A stretch of 9,690 nucleotides of DNA from Burkholderiales bacterium (GTDB taxonomy: Bacteria > Pseudomonadota > Gammaproteobacteria > Burkholderiales > Burkholderiaceae_F). Shown here piece after piece: positions 1-8,189 of this stretch; the first letter of the stretch is position 1; every line of letters starts with the position of its first letter. The position numbers were made by a program, and so were the translations under genes. The stretch is from contig JAHEDN010000013.1 of the NCBI GenBank assembly GCA_024641225.1, forward strand, positions 6,941-16,630, read 5' to 3'. The notes under the pieces were generated by a model. It ran no database searches and was not told the origin of the DNA. It worked only from the letters and a program-made list of their open reading frames with translations.

Positions 1-2868
<2,868 letters not shown>

Positions 2869-3001
2869 CCTGCCCTCGTCGCTGTCGAATTCAATCGCCC
2901 GACACCGGCGCCTGCCTCCTGGGTTCAGGATGAAGGCATGGCGCCCTGCGCATACAAACTGTTGAACGCTGCCGCAACTCGCGGACCACGCGTCGGTCGC
3001 G

Positions 3002-3058
3002 GCCGGCCCCTTCCTGCACGTGGCCCGCCGAGGCCGGTCACGCCGCAGGAAGGCCGGC
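3002..3058 (-). repeat. Long GC-rich inverted repeat in the nrdA leader
   Basis: Arms 3002-3017 and 3045-3058 pair over 14 bp with one 2-nt bulge (9 bp proximal to the loop, 5 bp distal). The 27-nt loop can itself pair further: CGTG 3019-3022 with CACG 3039-3042, then GGCC with GGCC. It lies in the predicted leader RNA, starting 7 bp from the second NrdR-like box. No T-run follows, so it is not a canonical intrinsic terminator. It could be a leader RNA structure, a transcript stabiliser or a copy of a REP-like repeat; the sequence alone does not decide. Confidence 0.6.
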
Positions 3059-3065
3059 GATGAAA

Positions 3066-3081
3066 GCACTACATATTGTGT
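3066..3081 (-). promoter_or_regulatory. NrdR box 2
   Basis: The 16-mer gcactacatattgtgt is identical to the neighbouring box at 14 of 16 positions and closer to the consensus. The two boxes start exactly 31 bp apart, about three helical turns, so they lie on the same DNA face. That is the spacing known for tandem NrdR sites. It lies at about +32 to +47 relative to the predicted nrdA start site. Confidence 0.82.
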
Positions 3082-3096
3082 CTATCAAGCCGCTAT

Positions 3097-3112
3097 GCAC
3101 TACGTATTGTGG
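3097..3112 (-). promoter_or_regulatory. NrdR box 1 (promoter-proximal)
   Basis: The 16-mer gcactacgtattgtgg resembles the NrdR palindrome, roughly ACACWATATATWGTGT. It keeps both half-site cores (CACTA and TTGTG). It covers the predicted start site to about +16. NrdR is the zinc-finger/ATP-cone repressor of ribonucleotide reductase operons. Confidence 0.78.
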
Positions 3113-3118
3113 AAACGG

Positions 3119-3147
3119 ATGATAGGCGTTGTCACCGGCAAACTCAA
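3119..3147 (-). promoter_or_regulatory. Predicted sigma-70-type promoter of nrdA
   Basis: On the minus strand a -35 hexamer TTGAGT (3147-3142, 4 of 6 to TTGACA) is followed after exactly 17 bp by a -10 hexamer TATCAT (3124-3119, 5 of 6 to TATAAT). The start of transcription would be near 3112, giving a leader of about 244 nt before the nrdA ATG. The predicted start falls on the edge of the first NrdR-like box, which fits a repressed nrd promoter. No transcript data are available here. Confidence 0.6.
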
Positions 3148-3231
3148 CCACCGCGTACGAGCCTGCCGGGGCAGCGGGCGACCGAATCGGGCCAGGGCCG
3201 CGCCCGGTACGCCAGTTCAACGGGCCGGCTG

Positions 3232-3810
3232 CTACGGCAGCCAGTCCGCAGGAAGGTCTGCCTCTTCAGCGAAACGCCGCCACTCGAACAGCGGGCCGGG
3301 ATCTGTCTTGCGGCCGGCAGCGATATGGCTGTGCCCGCGAACCGCGTGCAGCGGCAGCACGGCGCGCAGCGCCTGCGTCAGCCGCGCCAGCGCCGCATAC
3401 TGCGCCGGCTCGAAGGCAGTGAAGTCGGTGCCTTCGAGCTCGATGCCGATCGAGTAGTCGTTGCATCGGGTGCGGCCCTGGAAGCTTGACGCGCCCGCGT
3501 GCCATGCGCGCCGGCCGCAACCGACGAACTGGGTCGTTCGACCGTCGCGCTCTATCACGAAGTGCGCGGAGACATGCACACCGGCGAGCAGCTCCAAGAA
3601 TGGATCGTCCCCGGTGTCGAGGCGGTTGCAGAAAAGCTCTTCGACACAGCCACTGCCGAAACGCCCCGGTGGCAGGCTGATGTTGTGCAGCACGAGAAGA
3701 TCGATCGGCAGGCCCACCGGGCGCGCGTCGCAGTTTTCGCTAGGCAGCTGCCGGATGCCGGCGCACCAGCCGTCGGCATCGATCTGCAGCGGCGGCGCGG
3801 CCAGTGCCAC
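3232..3810 (-). CDS. ampD: 1,6-anhydro-N-acetylmuramyl-L-alanine amidase AmpD
   Basis: Cytoplasmic zinc amidase (Amidase_2/PGRP fold) that removes the stem peptide from 1,6-anhydroMurNAc-peptides in peptidoglycan recycling. In bacteria with AmpR/AmpC it thereby lowers the inducer of beta-lactamase; neither gene is in the window. The 192-residue protein follows E. coli AmpD almost end to end: VLHNISLPPG with zinc ligand H42, SAHFVIERDG, RAWHAGASSFQGR, SIGIELEGTD with E124 as the equivalent of catalytic E116, and GHSHIAAGRKTDPGP with ligands H160 and D170 and K168. All key residues are present. There is no signal peptide, as expected for the cytoplasmic form rather than periplasmic AmiD. The GTG start (3810-3808) overlaps the pilR stop in TAGTG, so translational coupling is likely; no in-frame ATG lies near the start. 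Confidence 0.95.
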   Translation of the reverse strand: MALAAPPLQIDADGWCAGIRQLPSENCDARPVGLPIDLLVLHNISLPPGRFGSGCVEELFCNRLDTGDDPFLELLAGVHVSAHFVIERDGRTTQFVGCGRRAWHAGASSFQGRTRCNDYSIGIELEGTDFTAFEPAQYAALARLTQALRAVLPLHAVRGHSHIAAGRKTDPGPLFEWRRFAEEADLPADWLP

Positions 3811-5264
3811 TACTTCAGGCCGAGCCGCTGCATGCGATAGCGCAATTGCCGGAAAGTGATGCCGAGCAGCTGCGCGGCGGCCGTGCGGTTGCCGCCCGTC
3901 TTGCGCAGCGCAGCGAGCAAGGCTTCGCTTTCGATGGCGTCAAGATAGGACGCGAGGTCGGTCGGGACGCCATCAGCGGACGGCGTCGTTGCTGCGGCGT
4001 CCTCGGCCGGTTCCGTGCTTGCCGCGGCGGCTTGACCCGATATCGCCGCGTCCGCATCGTCTGGCGCCTCGACCGCGGGAAGCATCAGGTCGGCCGGCGT
4101 CAGTTCACGCCCGCCCGCCAGCGCTACACCACGTTCGAGAACGTTCTCCAGTTCGCGGACGTTGCCCGGGAACGGATAGCCCTGCAATTCCTGCAATGCT
4201 TCGCGAGAAAGGCTGGCGCGCTCCTCGCCACCACGCAGCGCCAGTCGATCGAGAATCCCTTCGGCCAGCATGCCGATGTCCTCCGATCTTTCCCGAAGGC
4301 TAGGCAAGTGCAGTTCAATCACGTTGAGCCGGTAGAACAGATCCTGGCGAAATCGCCCTGCCGCCACGAGCTTTGCCAGATCCTGATGCGTCGCGCTCAG
4401 GATGCGCACATCGACGGGGTCCTCAGAGGTCGAGCCGACCTTGCGTACACGCCGTTCCTGGATGGCGCGCAGTAGCTTGACCTGCATCGGCAGCGGCAAC
4501 TCCGCCACTTCATCGAGGAACAGCGTGCCGCCGACCGCGGCATGAAAGAAGCCGTCGCGATCCCGTTCGGCGCCAGTGAAAGCCCCTTTGCGGTAGCCGA
4601 AGAATTCCGCCTCCATCAACGTCTCCGGGATCGCCCCGCAGTTGACCGCGACGAACGGCAGCAGCCGGCGCGCGGAGGAGTCGTGGATCGCGCGCGCGAC
4701 GAGTTCCTTCCCGCTCCCGGATTCGCCATAGATGGCCACCGGCGCCATGCTGTGCGCGAGGCGCTCGATCATCGTGCGCAGTTGCCGCATCGCCGGCGCC
4801 TCGCCACGCAGCCGGTCGATCGCCCGCGTCTGCGTCGGCGGTTGCGCACCACCGGCCGGCGGCCGGGCCAACGCCGAACGGACCAGCAGCCGAAGTTGGT
4901 CGAGATCGACCGGCTTGGCGAGATAGTCGAAAGCGCCCGCCTTAAGGGCGGCGACCGCGTTTTCCGCGCTGCCGTACGCCGTGATCACCGCAATCGGAGT
5001 GTCGCCACGAGCGGCGACCTGCTGCACCAGCTCGAGGCCGGTGCCGTCCGGAAGACGCATGTCGGCAAGGCACAGCGCGTATCGCCGGCGTGCGAGCAGA
5101 TCGCGTGCGCTGCCGAGGGAGTCCGCAGTGTCGACGTCGAGTCCGAGCCGGCCCAGCGTCAGCGACAGCAGTTCCCGCAGGTCAGCCTCGTCATCGACCA
5201 CCAGAACGGCAGGCACCCGCTCATGGGTCGCATCCGCCACCGGTGCAGGCCGTGGTTCACTCAT
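3810..5264 (-). CDS. pilR: Sigma-54-dependent response regulator, PilR type
   Basis: NtrC-family activator paired with PilS. In known systems phosphorylated PilR activates the sigma-54 promoter of the major pilin gene pilA, and often other surface and motility genes. The 484-residue protein has a receiver domain at 18-130 (acidic D24-D25, phospho-acceptor D68, T95, K117). The AAA+ domain at about 150-385 has Walker A GESGSGKE at 180-187, the sigma-54-contacting GAFTGA loop at 227-232, Walker B with D251-E252, the arginine-rich FRQDLFYRLNV segment and NVRELENVLERG sensor II. An Ala-rich linker of about 40 residues leads to a Fis-type HTH at the C-terminus (GGNRTAAAQLLGITFRQLRYRM). That last motif closely matches PilR and separates it from NtrC or AtoC. 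Its ATG (5264) lies within the 3' end of pilS, overlapping by 8 nt (ATGAGTGA), which fits coupled translation of kinase and regulator. pilA is not in the window, so the target is inferred. Confidence 0.92.
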   Translation of the reverse strand: MSEPRPAPVADATHERVPAVLVVDDEADLRELLSLTLGRLGLDVDTADSLGSARDLLARRRYALCLADMRLPDGTGLELVQQVAARGDTPIAVITAYGSAENAVAALKAGAFDYLAKPVDLDQLRLLVRSALARPPAGGAQPPTQTRAIDRLRGEAPAMRQLRTMIERLAHSMAPVAIYGESGSGKELVARAIHDSSARRLLPFVAVNCGAIPETLMEAEFFGYRKGAFTGAERDRDGFFHAAVGGTLFLDEVAELPLPMQVKLLRAIQERRVRKVGSTSEDPVDVRILSATHQDLAKLVAAGRFRQDLFYRLNVIELHLPSLRERSEDIGMLAEGILDRLALRGGEERASLSREALQELQGYPFPGNVRELENVLERGVALAGGRELTPADLMLPAVEAPDDADAAISGQAAAASTEPAEDAAATTPSADGVPTDLASYLDAIESEALLAALRKTGGNRTAAAQLLGITFRQLRYRMQRLGLK

Positions 5265-6948
5265 TGGGCGTCATCGTATCCAGGTAGTCCGATTCTTGCC
5301 GCCTGGCGTCCTCTTGTGCAAAGCGAATGACGAAGCCTCGGCCCGGGCTGCCATCGGGCAGCGTCAACTCGCCGTATGCCAGCTGACAGCGGTTAGCCAG
5401 GCAGAACTCACGCGCGATGTACAGGCCGAGCCCAGTGCCGGCCACATGGGTGGTATTAAAGGGTTCGAAAAGGGTGCTGCGCGCCGCTTCGGCAACCCCC
5501 GGCCCGTCGTCCAGCACCCACAACGCGAGGCCCGACGGCTGCTCATCGACCCGCACGCACACCGCTCCAGCGGCGTCGCTGGCGTAGCGCAGCGCGTTGT
5601 CGACCAGGTTGTACAGGACCTGCCGCAGGTGAGACCGCTCGAATTTCGCCCGCGCACCAGTCGGCACTTCGATCTTGAGCCTTTCCTGCACCTGCGGGCG
5701 GTCGCGAAGAAAGTCCTGCAGCCAGTCCTCGAGGAAGCCGGCCAGTTCGATCTCGTCGCCCAGTGGGGCCTCACGGCGGGCGACCCGCAGAATGTCGTCG
5801 ACGAGGCGATTCAACCGCAGCGTGTTTTCTCTCACGATCGACGCCAGGCGCGCGAGGCCCGCATCGTGCGCATCCTCGACGAGGAGCTGGCTGGCATGGC
5901 TGATTGCGGCCAGCGGATTGCGGATCTCGTGGGCAATGGAGGCCGTCAACCGGCCCATCGATGCCAGTTTGAGCTGCTGGGCTCGCTCATCGAGCGCTCG
6001 CTGGTCTTCAAGAAAGATGAGGAACTCGCCACTTTGCACGGCCGTCGGCTGTACGAAGCGCGCACGCAGCCTGAGCGCCGGCAGGTCGACCAAGTTGGCA
6101 CCGTGCGTCGCTCCTGCCCCTCCCCCCTCGCGCCAGCGCTCGAACCCCGTCACCAGCGACGCCAGGCGATCGAACGATGACAGCCGCTCACCGGTGAGTT
6201 GCGCTTCCGGCTTCATCCCGATGAGTACGCGCGCGGCGCGGTTGTTTGCCCGTACGCGCGTCGCGGCGTCCACGACAACGACGCCCTGCTCGAGTTGCGC
6301 GATGACCAGCCGATTGATGGCGAGTTGGTTGTGCAGGTTGCGCCCCCGCTGCCTGGCCAACTGCGCCTGCACGGCCAGCCGCTGCGCCAGCAGCCGGAGC
6401 AGCGCGGTGATTGCAAACATCATCGCGCCATAAAGCCCGGCCTGAAACAGCGATGCCTCGGCACCTGTGGCGCTCAGCGAGCGCGCCAAGGTGTCCAGCA
6501 GGATCGTGATGACTGCCAGCGAGCAAACGAAAAAGACGGCAGCCGTCGGCAGCAGCAGCGAGGCGCCGGCCAGCGGCAACAGATAAAGCACGACAAGACC
6601 TGAACGCAGGCCGCCGGCCGTGATCATCAGCGCCGAGATAAGCACCAGGTCGAACGCGATCTGCGCCGCAATGTGGGCAATCGCACGGCGCCGGATGTAC
6701 ATCGAGGCAAGTGCCAGTGCCACCGAGCCGACGAAGTAAATGCTCGCCGCCGCCAAGTAAACCGGTGCCGACCCGCCCCCTATCGTGCCTCCGAGTGCTG
6801 CAGCGGCCAGCAGCAGACCGATGGCGATGATCAGGCGCGCCAGCCCAAGATACTGCAAGGTAGGCCACTGCGGCGACCCGGAGTCATCGTCGCGATCGAG
6901 CTCGACAGGCGCGCCGCTCGCGTCGCCTCGCTCACGAAGCCCGCTCAT
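5257..6948 (-). CDS. pilS: Sensor histidine kinase, PilS type
   Basis: Inner-membrane kinase that phosphorylates PilR. Taking the ATG at 6948 (563 residues), about six hydrophobic segments lie at roughly 33-187, matching the six-helix sensor of PilS. A PAS-like region follows (about 211-320, GVVVVDAATRVRANNRAA). Next comes a HisKA domain with phospho-acceptor H340 (IAHEIRNPLAAISHASQLL). The HATPase domain has N-box N451 (LYNLVDNALRY), G1 DDGPG at 480-484 and G2 GTGLGLYIA. The F-box reads FEPFNTTH where relatives usually have an aromatic residue at N498. The start is uncertain: ATGs at 7101 (614 aa, overlapping the upstream gene by 35 nt, no ribosome site), 7002 (581 aa, GGAG 8 nt upstream) and 6948 (GAGG 8 nt upstream) are all in frame. 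I chose 6948 because its length is closest to known PilS proteins (about 530 aa) and the preceding residues look unconserved. Confidence 0.88.
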   Translation of the reverse strand: MSGLRERGDASGAPVELDRDDDSGSPQWPTLQYLGLARLIIAIGLLLAAAALGGTIGGGSAPVYLAAASIYFVGSVALALASMYIRRRAIAHIAAQIAFDLVLISALMITAGGLRSGLVVLYLLPLAGASLLLPTAAVFFVCSLAVITILLDTLARSLSATGAEASLFQAGLYGAMMFAITALLRLLAQRLAVQAQLARQRGRNLHNQLAINRLVIAQLEQGVVVVDAATRVRANNRAARVLIGMKPEAQLTGERLSSFDRLASLVTGFERWREGGGAGATHGANLVDLPALRLRARFVQPTAVQSGEFLIFLEDQRALDERAQQLKLASMGRLTASIAHEIRNPLAAISHASQLLVEDAHDAGLARLASIVRENTLRLNRLVDDILRVARREAPLGDEIELAGFLEDWLQDFLRDRPQVQERLKIEVPTGARAKFERSHLRQVLYNLVDNALRYASDAAGAVCVRVDEQPSGLALWVLDDGPGVAEAARSTLFEPFNTTHVAGTGLGLYIAREFCLANRCQLAYGELTLPDGSPGRGFVIRFAQEDARRQESDYLDTMTPNE

Positions 6949-7066
6949 GGCCGTGCCCTCGACCCCGGAGGCCCGCAGATACTCGCGCCTGCGCGGAGTC
7001 ATCGCCTGGTCTCCAACGACCTCCCCGTGCCCGGGAGCGGGCGGTCTCGTAGCAGCCCTTCGGGCC

Positions 7067-7306
7067 TCATCGAGCGTCGCGTTCGAGGCGGCGGTGGGCA
7101 TCGCTGCAGTACCAGCGGCCAGCAGCGTCGAGCGCTTCGGATTTCGGCACGTTCAGGCCGCAGTAGTCGCAGCGAACCATCGCCTCCCCGGCTGCAGTGG
7201 GCTTCCCCATGGCCCCGCCTGTATCGCGGCGCTGGCCGACACGCCAGATACGGAAGGCAACATAAAGCCCGACGCCAAGGAGAACGAAGAAAAGGATGCG
7301 TCCCAT
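7067..7306 (-). CDS. Small membrane-anchored zinc-ribbon-like protein (PP0621 family)
   Basis: A 79-residue protein with an N-terminal hydrophobic helix (about residues 3-20, ILFFVLLGVGLYVAF), a short basic/polar linker, and a C-terminal motif with C46-x2-C49 (VRCDYCGLNVPKSEA) and C67-x3-H71 (YCSDAHRR). This is a plausible single zinc-binding treble-clef or ribbon fold. I recognise the pattern as the PP0621 family, which I recall next to pilS in many beta- and gammaproteobacteria; its function is unknown to me. Its ATG (7306-7304) overlaps the ypjD stop in TGATG, so it is probably translated by coupling to ypjD. The frame stays open far upstream through ypjD, but only this segment carries a plausible protein. 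Confidence 0.82.
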   Translation of the reverse strand: MGRILFFVLLGVGLYVAFRIWRVGQRRDTGGAMGKPTAAGEAMVRCDYCGLNVPKSEALDAAGRWYCSDAHRRLERDAR

Positions 7307-8142
7307 CAAACCCGCCCGAGGATCACTTCGAGCACGAAACGGCTTCCAACATAGGCTAGCAGCAGCATCAGAAAGCCGGCGAATGTCCAACGCAGCGCCG
7401 TTCGCCCGCGCCAGCCGAAGACGATGCGACCGCCCATGAGGCCGGCGAAGACCAGCCAGGACGCAATCGTGAAAACCGTCTTGTGTTCGAAACGCAAGGC
7501 ACGGCCGAACAGCTGTTCCGAGAAGAACACTCCGGTGATCAGGGTTGCCGTCAGCAACAGGAAGCCAGCACCGATTTGCCGAAACAGCAGCCGCTCGAGC
7601 GCGAGCAGCGATGGCAGCTGGCCAAAAATGCGTCCGAGGCCACGCGCCGGCGCCTGCAGCGGTGCATGCAGCCGGCGGTCGAGAACGGCCATCAGAAGCG
7701 CGTGCAGGGCGGCGATGGTAAGCAGGCTGTACGCAGCAATTGCGACCAGCAAGTGCAGGCGAAGCGCCGTCGAGTCGACGCCTGCGGCAATCGGCACGCC
7801 CTGAAACGGCAGCGGCAGGAGTACGCAGACCGCCGCGGCCGGCAGCACCAGGACATCCAGACCTCGCACCGGCACGAACATGCCCTCGATCCACAGAACC
7901 ACAACCGCAAGCAGCAGCGTCGCGGACAGTGCCTGAGCGAAGCCGAAGCGGAACTCGCCGCCGCCTGCGATGGCTAGACCGAGCAGCGTTGCATGCGCCA
8001 GAGCCAGCAGCGGCAGGAGCGCGGCGCGCCAGCGCGCCGTGCGCTCCGGCGCTCCCAACGTCCGCCAGGTCATCCAGGCGAGTACAACGTACGCGGCGGC
8101 AACGACTGCGGCGCCGCCCCCGTAGAATCCGCTCGTTGTCAT
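7306..8142 (-). CDS. ypjD: Inner-membrane protein, YpjD / CcsA-HemX-like cytochrome c assembly family
   Basis: A polytopic membrane protein of the CcsA/HemX superfamily (cytochrome c assembly domain), 278 residues from the ATG at 8142, with about eight hydrophobic helices. Conserved histidines that in CcsA-type proteins are candidate heme ligands are visible at H130 (LRLHLLVAIAAYSLLT) and H220 (FEHKTVFTIASWLVF). The C-terminal block FGWRGRTALRWTFAGF...LAYVGSRFVLE is typical of YpjD. E. coli ypjD also lies beside ffh, as here, which supports the name. It has no CcsB/Ccs1 partner nearby, so a true cytochrome c synthase role is not shown; a heme-handling role is inference. An upstream in-frame ATG at 8169 would add MSARAIQTT. 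I prefer 8142 because the family starts close to the first helix and because an extended -10 element lies between the two ATGs. Confidence 0.88.
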   Translation of the reverse strand: MTTSGFYGGGAAVVAAAYVVLAWMTWRTLGAPERTARWRAALLPLLALAHATLLGLAIAGGGEFRFGFAQALSATLLLAVVVLWIEGMFVPVRGLDVLVLPAAAVCVLLPLPFQGVPIAAGVDSTALRLHLLVAIAAYSLLTIAALHALLMAVLDRRLHAPLQAPARGLGRIFGQLPSLLALERLLFRQIGAGFLLLTATLITGVFFSEQLFGRALRFEHKTVFTIASWLVFAGLMGGRIVFGWRGRTALRWTFAGFLMLLLAYVGSRFVLEVILGRV

Positions 8143-8149
8143 AGTCGTT

Positions 8150-8158
8150 TGTATAGCA
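8150..8158 (-). promoter_or_regulatory. Extended -10 element in the ypjD/ffh divergent region
   Basis: Minus-strand TGCTATACA matches an extended -10 (TGnTATAAT; hexamer 5 of 6). No -35 is visible at 17 bp (CGCTCG), as often tolerated with TGn. The predicted start of transcription, 8143 or 8142, coincides with the A of the ypjD ATG at 8142, suggesting a leaderless mRNA. The reverse strand of the same bases reads TATAGC at 8152-8157, which could serve ffh, but I see no matching -35 for it. Confidence 0.45.
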
Positions 8159-8189
8159 CGCGCCGACATTTTCGAGCGCCTTCCCGCCC

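Larger units (their letters stand above)
2869..3231. other. Regulatory gap between ampD and nrdA (363 bp)
   Basis: No convincing gene is present on either strand. From right to left (nrdA direction) it holds the end of the ampD transcript, a predicted nrdA promoter (3119-3147), two NrdR-like boxes (3097-3112 and 3066-3081), a long GC-rich inverted repeat (3002-3058) and about 130 bases of further leader. Just downstream of ampD there are short GC-rich inverted repeats, for example a 5-bp stem around 3190-3210, but none is followed by a T-run, so I do not call a terminator for ampD. Confidence 0.7.

Noticed and set aside
2891..2953. A 20-codon leader peptide (MRRAPCLHPEPRR...) upstream of nrdA
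   Set aside because: There is no ribosome site before its ATG, no regulatory codon run and no recognisable homology. An AGGAGG at 2915-2920 lies inside it and is not followed by a useful start for nrdA.
3002..3058. Calling the nrdA leader inverted repeat an intrinsic terminator of ampD or an attenuator
   Set aside because: No U-run follows the stem in either direction and no alternative antiterminator pairing could be identified by eye, so it is recorded only as an inverted repeat.
3004..3483. Plus-strand frames of about 97-145 residues across the nrdA-ampD gap and ampD
   Set aside because: Low-complexity Arg/Ala/Pro composition, no motifs, and overlap with the NrdR boxes, the inverted repeat and ampD on the other strand.
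3794..3809. A sigma-54 -24 element (TGGCAC) at the start of ampD, tempting because PilR is encoded next to it
   Set aside because: The -12 partner TTGCA is absent at the required distance (it reads GCGCC), and the bases are the first codons of ampD.
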